Of a stretch of DNA of 64,000 nucleotides, positions 52,055 to 61,884 are shown piece after piece; position 1 is the first letter of the stretch, and every line of letters starts with the position of its first letter. A program made the position numbers and the translations under genes. Below the pieces are notes generated by a model that ran no database searches, was not told where the DNA came from, and saw only the letters and a program-made list of their open reading frames with translations. The stretch lies in the NCBI GenBank assembly GCA_947496355.1, contig CANMCO010000004.1, positions 62,001 through 126,000 of the forward strand, read 5' to 3'. The stretch is from an uncultured Aquimarina sp. GTDB lineage: Bacteria > Bacteroidota > Bacteroidia > Flavobacteriales > Flavobacteriaceae.

Positions 52055-52810
52055 TTATAATGAGGTCCCCCCATCCAGGGTTATAGTTTGTCCTGTAATA
52101 AACTTAGTGCTATCCGATGCCAGCCAAACTACCGCTTCTGCAATTTCTTCTGTTAATCCATAGCGTTTCATAGGAATCACACTTTTCAATCGCTGATCCA
52201 TATCTGGTCTCACAGATAAAAGCTTATCTAACAAAGCAGATTCAGTATATCCAGGACATACAGCGTTAATACGTATATTCTTTGTTGCGTACTCTAATGC
52301 CGCAGATTTAGTCATACCAACTACTGCAAATTTACTTGCTGAATATGAAAGGTTATTTAATGATGCTTTTAGCCCTGCCAAGGACGCTATGTTAACAATA
52401 TTCCCTCCTCCTTGTTTTACCATTTGCTGTAAAGCTAACTTCATACAATAAAAAACTCCGGTCTGATTTACTGCTATAACACTATCCCAATCATCCAAGG
52501 TATATTCTCCCGTCCGGGCCATATTTCTGGGGCCAATTCCAGCATTATTAACAATCACATCTAATCTACCAAAAGTAGAAACCGTCTTAGCAATCAACTG
52601 TTCTACATCATCAAATTTGGCAACATTGGCAACAATCACTATTGCTTCTCCACCATCATTGTTAATCTCATCGACAACGCTTTGTGCCTTTTCTTCTTTA
52701 ATATCTGAAACAATGACTCTGGCCCCGTGCTTTGCGAAGTGTTTTGCACTCGCCGCTCCTATACCTGACCCAGCACCAGTAACAATTACTATTTTATCTT
52801 TTACTTCCAT
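52055..52810 (-). CDS. SDR family oxidoreductase (A)
   Basis: A 251-residue classical SDR with TGAGSGIG at 11-18, NNAGIGPRN and the YSASKFAVVG catalytic Tyr/Lys. The length is normal. It is one of three SDRs in the operon; each may act on a different hydroxyacyl or alcohol intermediate. It is 32 bp downstream of the DUF1330 gene. Confidence 0.88.
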   Translation of the reverse strand: MEVKDKIVIVTGAGSGIGAASAKHFAKHGARVIVSDIKEEKAQSVVDEINNDGGEAIVIVANVAKFDDVEQLIAKTVSTFGRLDVIVNNAGIGPRNMARTGEYTLDDWDSVIAVNQTGVFYCMKLALQQMVKQGGGNIVNIASLAGLKASLNNLSYSASKFAVVGMTKSAALEYATKNIRINAVCPGYTESALLDKLLSVRPDMDQRLKSVIPMKRYGLTEEIAEAVVWLASDSTKFITGQTITLDGGTSL

Positions 52811-52842
52811 ATTATATTTTATGTTATACTATTATAATCTTA

Positions 52843-53226
52843 TTATGACTTGCATAGGATTAACCGTGAATCTTCCAAAGCTAGACTCCTTAATTTTGCA
52901 GGATATCCTTCTGCAGTAATCATCTTTAAAAAATCTTCTTTACTGGCATATTCTACAATTAATATTTTATCCCATTCGAGACCATTATCCGGACCAATAA
53001 GATTAAACAATGGTTTCCCTTGATAAATCACTTTTGCTTTTGACTTTTGAAAAAAAGGCATTACTGCATTCATATATTGTACATAGACTTCTGCTCCAGA
53101 CATTCCTGTTTCTTCAACTTTGCTTTTAAATTTTAATAGATTCAGCATTTGAAAGGAACCTTCATTGGGTAAGCTTGCAAAATCCTGAAATTGTTCTGGA
53201 GTAACTCCTACATATTTTTCGCTCAT
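52843..53226 (-). CDS. DUF1330 domain-containing protein
   Basis: A 127-residue alpha/beta protein. LPNEGSFQMLNLLKFKSK with the YVQYMNAVMPFFQKSKAKVIYQG continuation matches the ferredoxin-like DUF1330 fold. No catalytic role is known for the family, and it frequently lies beside acyl-CoA genes. Here it is between the SDR and the transglutaminase-like gene. Confidence 0.8.
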   Translation of the reverse strand: MSEKYVGVTPEQFQDFASLPNEGSFQMLNLLKFKSKVEETGMSGAEVYVQYMNAVMPFFQKSKAKVIYQGKPLFNLIGPDNGLEWDKILIVEYASKEDFLKMITAEGYPAKLRSLALEDSRLILCKS

Positions 53227-53260
53227 ATTTCTATTTTTGAGATTTAGAAACTGGTTTATT

Positions 53261-53923
53261 TTATAACTTAATTACGGTAACGTCTTTATATTTTTCCAGA
53301 AGCTCAGGATAATGCTGCTTAACATTATTAAAAATGAAATCTATCGGAACATCTTCAAAATGACCATAATCCTCTATATATTCCATAAATTCATTTCCTG
53401 CATTATTATATTCCTGAAAAATGGAGTCATTCTCACCATCAAACTCTAAAGGAGCTACATTACACATTTTACACAGAGATTCATTAAAAGCAGGAGATAC
53501 TTTAAGCCACTTACCGTCTAAGTACAAATTAACCATCCCATGAGGAGTCAATTCATTGGTTCCAAATTTTTCTACCAATCGCTCCACTGCAATATGATTT
53601 TTAACTTTTGCTAGATGTATCCTTGCCGGAATACCTAATGCCCGTAAACCAGCGATTAAAAGAATTGACTTATCAATACAGTGACCTTTTGTTTCTTTTG
53701 CAAGCGTACTTGCTACATAACCTTCTTTAGAAAAATGCAGGGTATATGGATCGTACCGCCATTCATCACGAACTTTTACATATAACTGCTTAGCCTTTTC
53801 TTTTGGGGTTAATGCATCTGTTTTAAACTCTTTTATGAGCTCCTGAATCTCTTCTGATTCATAATCATAATAGTATGTAGAAGCTAAATAATCCATTTTA
53901 TAACTTTTAAAATGATGAGTCAT
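53261..53923 (-). CDS. Transglutaminase-like protein with an altered triad
   Basis: A 220-residue protein with a transglutaminase-like core. Cys82 in TKGHCIDKS is the nucleophile position, RALGIPARIHLAKVKNH is the usual following helix, and His128 (TPHGMVNLYLDGKW) fits the second triad residue. The third position, normally Asp in WVPVDPT, reads WLKVSPAFN with Ser143, so the triad is incomplete. A small family with this change occurs beside acyl-CoA genes. Its start overlaps the stop of the kinase gene by 1 bp (TAATG), so the two are translationally coupled. Confidence 0.8.
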   Translation of the reverse strand: MTHHFKSYKMDYLASTYYYDYESEEIQELIKEFKTDALTPKEKAKQLYVKVRDEWRYDPYTLHFSKEGYVASTLAKETKGHCIDKSILLIAGLRALGIPARIHLAKVKNHIAVERLVEKFGTNELTPHGMVNLYLDGKWLKVSPAFNESLCKMCNVAPLEFDGENDSIFQEYNNAGNEFMEYIEDYGHFEDVPIDFIFNNVKQHYPELLEKYKDVTVIKL

Positions 53924-54975
53924 TAATCAATTTTATTTTTTTGAATTGCTTGCAAAGCCAGATTACAAAGTAATTCTGCCGCCTTATTCAATTGTGCAAA
54001 TCGAGGATCAGTTGTTAACCCTTTGCTATATCGGTAATAAATCTGTTGTGCAATTACCGCTATCTTAAATAACCCAAACGCATAATAAAACACTAAATGA
54101 TCAACTTGTCTTCCACTTTTTTGGGTATACAATTCTACAATTTCACTTCTTCCTGGGTTACCATCCAGAGCTGTTGGTGATGGAATCCCTTGTTGTACAA
54201 ATGGATGATCACTGGCCATAGTCCAATATCCAAGTGATGTTCCTAGATCCATCAATGGATCTCCAAGTGTTGCCATTTCCCAATCCAATACAGCAACTAC
54301 TTCTTTCCAGCTATTATCCTTGAAAACAATATTATCATATTTAAAGTCATTATGAACCAAGCTATGTCTGTATTCTTTGGGTTGATTGTCTTCCATCCAT
54401 CGCATTACCTTTTCTGCCGCAGGCACATCTTCTGTAGCGGCTTTTAAGTATTGTTTCCCCCAATTGAGCACTTGTCGTTCTACATACCCTTCAGGTTTTC
54501 CTAAGTCTTCTAACCCAGCTGCTTTATAATCTATATTATGAAGTTCTACAAAGGTATCAAGCCATGAACTGGCAATAGTTTTAAAACTATTTGCAGGTAT
54601 GTTCCTTTTTTTGGCTTCATGAACATTAAGTATAATGCCATCAACTTTTTCCATAATATAAAAAGGACAACCAAGAATATTTTCATCCTCGGTATATGTG
54701 TACATTTTAGGTACTTTATGAAAAGTATTATATATACCGGATTGCACTTTGAATTCTCTACCCATATCATGCCCCCTCTTTATTGCTCCAAAAGGTGGAC
54801 GGCGAAGTACATATTCTTTATCTTCAATCTTTACCAAATAGGTAAGATTAGAATAGCCATGGGTATATTGTGTCACTTGCCAATCACTAGTATTACTATT
54901 AATCAATCCTTCATTCTGAAGGTATAATTTTAATGTTTTTTCGTTTAGTTCTTCGCCTTTACGTACGTTTTGCAT
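53923..54975 (-). CDS. APH-fold phosphotransferase (LvaA/ACAD11 kinase-like)
   Basis: A 350-residue protein kinase-like phosphotransferase of the APH family. Catalytic-loop HNDFKYDN has His208, Asp210 and Asn215; DWEMATLGDPLMDLG supplies the metal-binding Asp231. The N-terminal part is close to the kinase half of animal ACAD10/ACAD11, including YTHGYSNLTYLV and YVLRRPPFGAIKRGHDMGREF. That half and bacterial LvaA phosphorylate the 4-hydroxyl of 4-hydroxyacyl-CoA. It is next to the matching dehydrogenase gene (69 bp upstream). Confidence 0.85.
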   Translation of the reverse strand: MQNVRKGEELNEKTLKLYLQNEGLINSNTSDWQVTQYTHGYSNLTYLVKIEDKEYVLRRPPFGAIKRGHDMGREFKVQSGIYNTFHKVPKMYTYTEDENILGCPFYIMEKVDGIILNVHEAKKRNIPANSFKTIASSWLDTFVELHNIDYKAAGLEDLGKPEGYVERQVLNWGKQYLKAATEDVPAAEKVMRWMEDNQPKEYRHSLVHNDFKYDNIVFKDNSWKEVVAVLDWEMATLGDPLMDLGTSLGYWTMASDHPFVQQGIPSPTALDGNPGRSEIVELYTQKSGRQVDHLVFYYAFGLFKIAVIAQQIYYRYSKGLTTDPRFAQLNKAAELLCNLALQAIQKNKID

Positions 54976-55044
54976 GTCTTTATAATATTGTAGAAGAAAA
55001 GATTTCCTTACTCCACTTTAAAATGGAGAAATACTTTAGTCTTA

Positions 55045-56259
55045 TTATTTGGTGTATTTATTAATTACACTCTTTCCTAGTTGATACATATGCACCTCAT
55101 CGGGACCATCAGCCAACCGAAGCATTCGTGCAGCTACAAAAAAATGTGCTAACGGAGTATCAGGCCCTACACCTTTTCCCCCATGAATCTGCATGGCTCT
55201 GTCAATAACTTTTAGCGCCATATTGGGTGCCACAATTTTGATCATTGCTATAAGGTCTTTAGATGTTTTGTTTCCTTCTTTATCCATTTTATCGGCAGCA
55301 GAAAGCGTTAGCAATCTTGCCTGTTCTATTTCGCATTGCGATAGTGCAATTTCCTGACGAATACTGCTATAATCCTTAAAAGTTTTCCCAAAAGCAATAC
55401 GCTCTGAAGCTCTTTGTGACATTAGTTCTAACGAACGTTGCGCCATACCAATCAAACGCATACAATGATGAATCCGTCCTGGGCCTAAGCGCCCTTGGGC
55501 AATCTCAAACCCTCTACCTTCGCCTAAGATCAAATTTTCTTTAGGAACTCTTACATTTTCTAATACGATCTCGGCATGGCCTTCAGGAGAATCATAGAAT
55601 CCAAAAACCGATAGAGGTCTAATTATTTTTAATCCAGGAGTATCCATAGGTACCAATACCATACTTTGTTGTTGATGTCTATGTGCATTGGGGTTTGTTT
55701 TTCCCATTACGATTGCTATCTTACAATGTGGATCCATTCCGCCAGAGGACCACCACTTACGACCATTGATAATATAATCATCTCCATCCAACACAATAGA
55801 TGTTTCAATATTGGTAGCATCTGAAGAAGCCACTTGAGGCTCTGTCATTAAAAAAACTGAACGAATTTCTCCATTCATCAAAGGATGTAGCCACTGTTTT
55901 TGTTGATCTGGAGAACCATACTTAGCAAGTACTTCCATGTTACCAGTATCCGGAGCATTGCAATTAAACACTTCTGAGGACCAAAGGACACGGCCCATGA
56001 TTTCAGCTAAAGGTGCATATTCCAAATTAGTCAAACCCGGGCTTAATTCACCATAGTTTTTTGGTAAAAAAAGATTCCATAAACCAGCTTCTTTTGCTTT
56101 TGCTTTAAGAGCTTCCATGCCCGGCCAACGTTTCCAACGGTTGTCTGGATTATAGTTAAAAGCACTAACCTCATCTTCTACTGGAAGTATATGCTCTTTA
56201 AAAAATGCATTAAGTTTATTTTGAAGTGAAACTATTTTTTCTGAGTACTCAAAATTCAT
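55045..56259 (-). CDS. Acyl-CoA dehydrogenase of the ACAD10/11-LvaC type
   Basis: A 404-residue flavoenzyme. The internal phrases [33 protein letters not shown] and [23 protein letters not shown] are nearly those of the dehydrogenase half of animal ACAD10/ACAD11. In that branch, the enzyme removes the phosphate from a 4-phosphooxyacyl-CoA to make an enoyl-CoA, rather than oxidising a plain acyl-CoA. The kinase encoded directly downstream in transcription makes this fit. Other acyl-CoA substrates remain possible. Confidence 0.87.
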   Translation of the reverse strand: MNFEYSEKIVSLQNKLNAFFKEHILPVEDEVSAFNYNPDNRWKRWPGMEALKAKAKEAGLWNLFLPKNYGELSPGLTNLEYAPLAEIMGRVLWSSEVFNCNAPDTGNMEVLAKYGSPDQQKQWLHPLMNGEIRSVFLMTEPQVASSDATNIETSIVLDGDDYIINGRKWWSSGGMDPHCKIAIVMGKTNPNAHRHQQQSMVLVPMDTPGLKIIRPLSVFGFYDSPEGHAEIVLENVRVPKENLILGEGRGFEIAQGRLGPGRIHHCMRLIGMAQRSLELMSQRASERIAFGKTFKDYSSIRQEIALSQCEIEQARLLTLSAADKMDKEGNKTSKDLIAMIKIVAPNMALKVIDRAMQIHGGKGVGPDTPLAHFFVAARMLRLADGPDEVHMYQLGKSVINKYTK

Positions 56260-56336
56260 TTTTTGAATTTTATGCCCCCTCTACTCCTTACAAGAGAACA
56301 GGCAAGTTTAAATTAATTTTATTTCAACATTTCGGA

Positions 56337-57113
56337 TCAGCCTGCAATTAAATAGCCTCCATCTGCATTATACACACTACCTGTCATATATGCTCCAGCA
56401 TCTGAAGCCAATAAGCATACCATTCCTGCCATTTCATCTGGCATTCCCATACGTGCGCTAGGCAGTGTTCTTTCTATTTTCTGTACTAACTTCTCATTTT
56501 GCCATAAAGCCGCACTAAATTTAGTTTTGATCAAACCAGGACATAATACATTTGCTCGTATACCATATTTACCCCATTCCTTTGCCTGGTTTTTGGTAAG
56601 CATTAGCAAAGCCGCTTTACTTGTACTATATAGCCCCAAACCAGCTCCGGGGTGCATTGCTTCTACTGAAGCTATATTAATAATGCTTCCCCCTTCACGT
56701 TCTTTCATAGAAGGTAGTGCCAAATTAGACAGCATCCATGGGGCCTTAACATTAATATCCATTATTTTATCAAAAACACCTTCTTCAGCATCCTCAATTG
56801 GTCCATAAATTGGGTTAATAGCCGCATTATTTACCAGAATATCAATACCTCCATAATGTTCTATGGTTTTTTGCACTAGATTTTCACGTTGCTCAGCCTT
56901 TCCAATATGGCAAGCTATACCCACTGCTTCAAGCCCTGCTTTCTTAAACTCTGCGGCAACCTCATCTACAGCCTCCTGACTTCGACTACTGATCACCACC
57001 TTGGCACCATGTTCTGCCAAACCTTTGGCAATTGATTTACCTATTCCTTTACTAGAGCCTGTAATAATGGCTACTTTTCCCTCCAAATTGAAGGATTTTT
57101 TAATACTATTCAT
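56337..57113 (-). CDS. SDR family oxidoreductase (B)
   Basis: A 258-residue classical SDR, with TGSSKGIG near 19-26, NNAAINPIYG and the active-site Tyr/Lys in YSTSKAALL. It resembles gluconate 5-dehydrogenase and DHRS4-type SDRs. It lies between the two acyl-CoA dehydrogenase genes (77 and 51 bp gaps). The substrate is not known. Confidence 0.88.
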   Translation of the reverse strand: MNSIKKSFNLEGKVAIITGSSKGIGKSIAKGLAEHGAKVVISSRSQEAVDEVAAEFKKAGLEAVGIACHIGKAEQRENLVQKTIEHYGGIDILVNNAAINPIYGPIEDAEEGVFDKIMDINVKAPWMLSNLALPSMKEREGGSIINIASVEAMHPGAGLGLYSTSKAALLMLTKNQAKEWGKYGIRANVLCPGLIKTKFSAALWQNEKLVQKIERTLPSARMGMPDEMAGMVCLLASDAGAYMTGSVYNADGGYLIAG

Positions 57114-57164
57114 GTATGGCTTAATGAAAATGAGTTAATAATAAAATATGGTTTAAAGCTTTTC

Positions 57165-58979
57165 CTAATTAAATAGTTCTTTTTCTCCTACTATAGTTAG
57201 CACTTCTTCATCCATTAAAATTTCAGCGAGACCAATAGTCTTTGGTAATTCGTACTTAAAAAAGAACTTCATTGCATGGATTTTGCTTTCATAAAAACTT
57301 TCAGAATGGGTTTTCTCTCCAGTTACAAGGGCATTCTTTGCATGGTTTGCAATATCTAACCATAACCAAGCCATTGTAATATTACCAAGAAACTCCATGA
57401 ACGGAGTAGCATCAGACAGAAAACGTTCATAATCTCCTTTTTGGGCAAAACCAACTAAGAAGCCAATCACTTTTTGAGCCAGTTGTAGTTTTTCACCCAA
57501 CTTAGTAGCATACACTCTTAAGTCATCATACTTAGATGCATTTTGAATAGTTTGCATTATTTCTGCTGTAAGCAGTTCTAAAGCCTTACCATTCTCCATA
57601 AGCAATTTTCTACCCAACAAATCTTGAGATTGAATCCCTGTTGTTCCTTCATAAATTGGAAAAATTCGAATATCTCTATGATACTGTTGGAGAATAAAAT
57701 CTGTACAGAAGCCATACCCCCCTAAAACCTGAAGTCCAGTAGATACTGCTTGCGCTCCCATCTCTGATGGGTACGTTTTCACCATAGGTATAATTAACTC
57801 TAACAAGAGTGTATATTTCTCTTTATCGGCTTTATTCTCAAGTGTTTCTTTAAGATCAAAATATCTTGATGCTAACAATACTAAACTCAAAGAACCTTCA
57901 GCTACTACCTTTTGTTGTAGTAACATTCTTCGAACATCTGGATGATTAATAATTAAGGTCTGCCCTTGTTCAGGATTCTTCTTTCCATCGCTAGCAAGTT
58001 TTCGTCCTTGTGGGCGCTCTTTTGCATATTGTAACGAAGCATGATATGCCGCTGTAGCAATTGCTGCTGCACCACGACCCACGGCAATACGAGCACCATT
58101 CATCATCAAAAACATATATCGTAAGCCTTGGTGCGCCTCTCCTACCAACCAACCTTGACAATCTCCTGCATCACCAAAACCTAAGTGAGTAGTACAATAT
58201 CCTCGTTGCCCTAATTTTTGAAAATCCGCTACAGTGGTTACGTCATTTGGTATAAGGTTACCATTAACACCGGGTCTTTTTTTAGGTACCACAAATAAAG
58301 AAATTCCTTTTGTACCTGCAGGTGCTCCTTCAATACGTGCCAATACTAAGTGCACAAAGTTATCAGCATACTGATGATCTCCTCCAGAAATAAATATCTT
58401 CTGCCCAGATATCTTATAATACCCTTCTTCTGTAGGTATTGCTTTGGTTACAACATCAGATAGTGAACTTCCCGCTTGTGGTTCGGTCAAGCACATTGTA
58501 CCGCCCCATTGACCAGAAAGCATATTAGGCACATAAATTTCATTTAATGTTTTACTACCAAAATGTACTATGAGTTCTGCGGCTCCCAGTGTAAGGCCAA
58601 CATATCCAGGTAAGTGATTGTTTGCCGCATCTTGAATAAAGGCAGATGCTGTATATGCCATCATAGGTAATTGCAATCCTCCTGCATCATAATCAAAGGT
58701 CCCCGAAATCAGTCCCATTTCCCCACCTTTTTTCATCATTACCTCTACCTGCTTATGTACTATTACCTTTCCGTCTTCATAATAGGCAGGATTTTCGTCC
58801 ATCTCTTTTATATATGGAAATAATTCTCTATCAGAGAACTCTTTTACCGAGTCCAAAAACATATCCAGAGATTCCTTATCGTGATCTGCAAATCGGTCCT
58901 GATCTAACACCTCCTCTAATTGATGTACGTCATATAAAAGGTATTTAAGGGTTTCAAAATCAATATATTCTTTAGCCAT
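57165..58979 (-). CDS. Long acyl-CoA dehydrogenase (DmdC/FadE5-like)
   Basis: A 604-residue acyl-CoA dehydrogenase with an additional C-terminal domain, of the type including 3-methylmercaptopropionyl-CoA dehydrogenase DmdC and mycobacterial FadE5. It introduces an alpha,beta double bond in a CoA ester using FAD. Visible: CLTEPQAGSSLSDV, GQKIFISGGDHQ, and QVLGGYGFCTDFILQQYHRDIRIFPIYEGTTGIQSQDLLGRK. It is the first gene of the operon, 188 bp from the Crp/Fnr regulator gene. Confidence 0.92.
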   Translation of the reverse strand: MAKEYIDFETLKYLLYDVHQLEEVLDQDRFADHDKESLDMFLDSVKEFSDRELFPYIKEMDENPAYYEDGKVIVHKQVEVMMKKGGEMGLISGTFDYDAGGLQLPMMAYTASAFIQDAANNHLPGYVGLTLGAAELIVHFGSKTLNEIYVPNMLSGQWGGTMCLTEPQAGSSLSDVVTKAIPTEEGYYKISGQKIFISGGDHQYADNFVHLVLARIEGAPAGTKGISLFVVPKKRPGVNGNLIPNDVTTVADFQKLGQRGYCTTHLGFGDAGDCQGWLVGEAHQGLRYMFLMMNGARIAVGRGAAAIATAAYHASLQYAKERPQGRKLASDGKKNPEQGQTLIINHPDVRRMLLQQKVVAEGSLSLVLLASRYFDLKETLENKADKEKYTLLLELIIPMVKTYPSEMGAQAVSTGLQVLGGYGFCTDFILQQYHRDIRIFPIYEGTTGIQSQDLLGRKLLMENGKALELLTAEIMQTIQNASKYDDLRVYATKLGEKLQLAQKVIGFLVGFAQKGDYERFLSDATPFMEFLGNITMAWLWLDIANHAKNALVTGEKTHSESFYESKIHAMKFFFKYELPKTIGLAEILMDEEVLTIVGEKELFN

Positions 58980-59167
58980 TGTGTAACGTTTTTTGAAGTT
59001 GGGTATTAATTACACAATAAAGTTCGGGAATATTTGATAAATTCTTATTAAACTAGTTTAATAAATGTTGAATTTTAGATTCTCTTAACTTTTATAGAAA
59101 TGGTACAAAAAGAAATTATTCTCTTTTCAATTAGAATAACCACAAAATGAAAAGATAATTTAAGGTA
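58980..59167 (-). promoter_or_regulatory. Leader of the CoA catabolic operon
   Basis: An AT-rich 188 bp gap that should hold the operon promoter and any Crp/Fnr site. I found no exact TAnnTTTG and no convincing dyad. Confidence 0.35.
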
Positions 59168-59743
59168 TTATCCCTTTTGGCGAAGTCGTTTCCGAATTTT
59201 GGATAATCCAACAGGAGTTAATCCTAAATATGATGCAATTAGATACTGGGGAACTCGTTGAAAAAGTGTGGGGCGTTTTTTAAGTAGTTGTAAATATCGT
59301 TCCTGATTAGAAAGATTTCTAAGTTCATTAATACGTTGGAAATTTATTACAAATGTTCTTTGCATCGATAATCGGCCAAAACGTTCAAGTTGGTGCGAAT
59401 GATCAAACACTTTTTGAACATCTTCTTTGGAAATCTTATAAACAACACAGTCTTCTAGTGCTTCAAGATAAGATTCTGAAGGAATACCTTGTATATATGC
59501 ATACAAATCCGTAAAAAAGTATCCTTCAGTAAAAAACTCCATCACTTGGGCTTTACCCTCTTCCAGCGTATAATAAGAAATACATCCTTGCTGTACAAAA
59601 TAAAAATCATTTATATATTGACCAGCCTGCAGAAGATGTGCTCCTTTTCTAAAAATTTCTTTTTTATAAAATTGAAGCCCAAACTCCATGTCAGAATCAC
59701 TTACATTAGCATAGGATCGTATTGTTTTCTTTAAGTCTTCCAA
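59168..59743 (-). CDS. Crp/Fnr family transcriptional regulator
   Basis: A 191-residue regulator with an N-terminal cNMP-binding jelly roll (GAHLLQAGQYINDFYFVQQGCISYYTL) and a short C-terminal HTH (YLIASYLGLTPVGLSKIRKRL). The family in Bacteroidota often lacks known effectors; cAMP-contacting Arg and Ser are not evident, so the ligand is unknown. It precedes the CoA operon in the same orientation with 188 bp between, so it may control it. Confidence 0.9.
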   Translation of the reverse strand: MEDLKKTIRSYANVSDSDMEFGLQFYKKEIFRKGAHLLQAGQYINDFYFVQQGCISYYTLEEGKAQVMEFFTEGYFFTDLYAYIQGIPSESYLEALEDCVVYKISKEDVQKVFDHSHQLERFGRLSMQRTFVINFQRINELRNLSNQERYLQLLKKRPTLFQRVPQYLIASYLGLTPVGLSKIRKRLRQKG

Positions 59744-59782
59744 AATATATCAGCAATTTATAACAAAGAAAAATGTGATGAG

Positions 59783-59790
59783 CAAATGTA
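59783..59790 (-). promoter_or_regulatory. Bacteroidota -7 element for the Crp/Fnr gene
   Basis: The minus strand reads TACATTTG, an exact TAnnTTTG, 40 bp before the start codon at 59743. Confidence 0.55.
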
Positions 59791-59947
59791 AACAATAAAT
59801 CTGCTTATAGTATAACATATGTTTTTCTCACTTATATCTTCTTCAAAACTCTAATTTTTATTTTTAATCAAATATATATGTCTTTATATAAGCAAAATTT
59901 AACATTTGTTCGTAACTTTAAAATCCTCAAAGGCTAAATTATAAACC

Positions 59948-59955
59948 TATATTTG
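59948..59955 (+). promoter_or_regulatory. Bacteroidota -7 element for the sensor kinase gene
   Basis: TATATTTG, an exact TAnnTTTG, 39 bp before the ATG at 59995. Confidence 0.6.
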
Positions 59956-59994
59956 CTGGCTTCGTAAGAAAACCTCAAATAAGCTATCCAATGC

Positions 59995-61884
59995 ATGTTG
60001 GATTTTATGGACACTTTTAACTTTTATCAAATATCGATCTTCCTTTTTCAAGGCTTTATAATTGCATCATTAATACTGCTATTATTTCGCTTACGAACAG
60101 TAATGGGTCATGGTTTACTATTTACCTCATTAGGGTTATTTCAGTTCATACAAGTTTTTCTGGCAAGTACTCTTTATTTTAAAGTTTCAGAATACCTTGT
60201 CGTATCCCCTGGTTCATCTATTTTATTCTCGGCTACATTGTTTGCCGTATTATTAATTTATATAAAAGAAGATGCCATAACGGCGAGAAAATTAATTTAT
60301 GCCCTGGTCATAGCCAACATTGTATTGTGTTTTCTTTTACTTTCTTTTAGAATGAATATTGAAGGTGCCGAAAGTTACAACCCGTTTGATATCTCAACAG
60401 AATTCTTTTACACCAATGTTTTTGTTCTTTTTGTTGGTACGGCCATCCTTTTTATCGACTCTATATTAATCATTTTTATATTTGAGTTTGTCTCAAAACA
60501 TATATCCAATCTGTTTTTAAGAATACTAATTACAATGGTGCTCGTATTAATTTTTGACGCTATAACTTTTACTTTAGGCTCTTTCTGGTTTTTTGACGAT
60601 ATATATCAAATTTTATATTCTGGGTTGACTTCAAAGGTCTTTATGGCTATCTTCTATAGTATCATATTTACAATTTATTTGAAGTATTTTGAAAAAGATG
60701 TGTACGAGAGTAATTATTTTACATTTAAAGACATCTACCATTCTTTAACGTACAGGCAAAAATTTGAAGTTGCTGAAAAAGCCATACAGCTTACCGAAAA
60801 TAGGTATCACACATTAACAAATCTCGTTCCCGTAGGTATTTTCATGACCGAAGCTGATGGTAAGACCACATTTGTAAATCCAAAATGGTGTGAAATCTCT
60901 GGCTTAACCCAAGAAGATGCTTTTAATGACGGATGGCTTAATGCCGTGCATCCTGATGATAGAAAGAAATTAAAACAAGGATGGTATGATGACGCTAAAA
61001 AAAGAAAAGATTCTGATGCCGAGTACCGTTTTCTAAAATCAGATAGTTCAGTAACCTGGGTATTAGGACAAGCAATTCCTGAATACAATGAAAAAAAACA
61101 AGTTATAGGTTATGTTGGAACTATAACCGATATTACCGATATTAAACTATATGAGTTAGAACTTAATAGATTGAAAGAAAAAGCAGAAGAAAGTGATCGT
61201 TTAAAATCTGCTTTTTTAGCCAACATGAGTCATGAAATCAGAACCCCCATGAATGGTATCTTAGGGCTTGCAGAGCTATTAAAAGAGCCAAAACTCAGCG
61301 GAGATGAGCAACAGTTATATCTTGATCTTATTAAAGAAAGTGGAGCTCGGATGCTTAATATAATCAAGGATATTATTGATATATCCAGAATTGAAGCAAA
61401 TCAAGTAAAGGTTTTTACTAATGTAGTAGATATTAATGAGCAAACAGAATACCTATACAATTTCTTTAAACCCGAAACAGACAGCAAAGGCATTTCATTA
61501 TCATTAAACAATGGTTTATCTGGGCAAGATGTCATTATAGAAACTGATAAAGAAAAATTTAATGCAGTACTAACCAATTTGGTGAAAAATGCAATTAAAT
61601 ATACAAATAAAGGAACGATAGAGTTTGGATATCATAAAAACGAAGGTTTTCTGGAGTTTTATGTACAAGATACTGGAATCGGTATCCCCAAGAGTCGTCA
61701 GGAAGCTATATTTGATAGGTTTGTTCAAGCAGATATTGAAGATCGCTATGCTCTTGAAGGTGCAGGAATAGGATTATCAATTGCTAAAGCATATGTAGAA
61801 ATGCTTAAAGGTAAAATTTGGGTCGAAAGTAAAAAAAACAAAGGATCTACATTTTATTTTACTATTCCCTATTTGAAAAAATAG
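59995..61884 (+). CDS. Membrane PAS-sensor histidine kinase (orphan)
   Basis: A 629-residue sensor. The N-terminal 240 residues form about seven or eight membrane helices, a MASE- or 7TM-like sensory unit. A PAS domain (about 270-385; GIFMTEADGKTTFVNPKWCEISG and the PAC-like VTWVLGQAIPEYNEKKQVIGYVGTITDIT) leads into a HisKA domain with the phosphorylation site His413 in MSHEIRTPMNGILG. The HATPase has LVKNAIKYTN, DTGIGIP and GAGIGLSIAK. No receiver domain is present and no response regulator gene lies nearby, so its partner is unknown. Confidence 0.93.
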   Translation: MLDFMDTFNFYQISIFLFQGFIIASLILLLFRLRTVMGHGLLFTSLGLFQFIQVFLASTLYFKVSEYLVVSPGSSILFSATLFAVLLIYIKEDAITARKLIYALVIANIVLCFLLLSFRMNIEGAESYNPFDISTEFFYTNVFVLFVGTAILFIDSILIIFIFEFVSKHISNLFLRILITMVLVLIFDAITFTLGSFWFFDDIYQILYSGLTSKVFMAIFYSIIFTIYLKYFEKDVYESNYFTFKDIYHSLTYRQKFEVAEKAIQLTENRYHTLTNLVPVGIFMTEADGKTTFVNPKWCEISGLTQEDAFNDGWLNAVHPDDRKKLKQGWYDDAKKRKDSDAEYRFLKSDSSVTWVLGQAIPEYNEKKQVIGYVGTITDITDIKLYELELNRLKEKAEESDRLKSAFLANMSHEIRTPMNGILGLAELLKEPKLSGDEQQLYLDLIKESGARMLNIIKDIIDISRIEANQVKVFTNVVDINEQTEYLYNFFKPETDSKGISLSLNNGLSGQDVIIETDKEKFNAVLTNLVKNAIKYTNKGTIEFGYHKNEGFLEFYVQDTGIGIPKSRQEAIFDRFVQADIEDRYALEGAGIGLSIAKAYVEMLKGKIWVESKKNKGSTFYFTIPYLKK

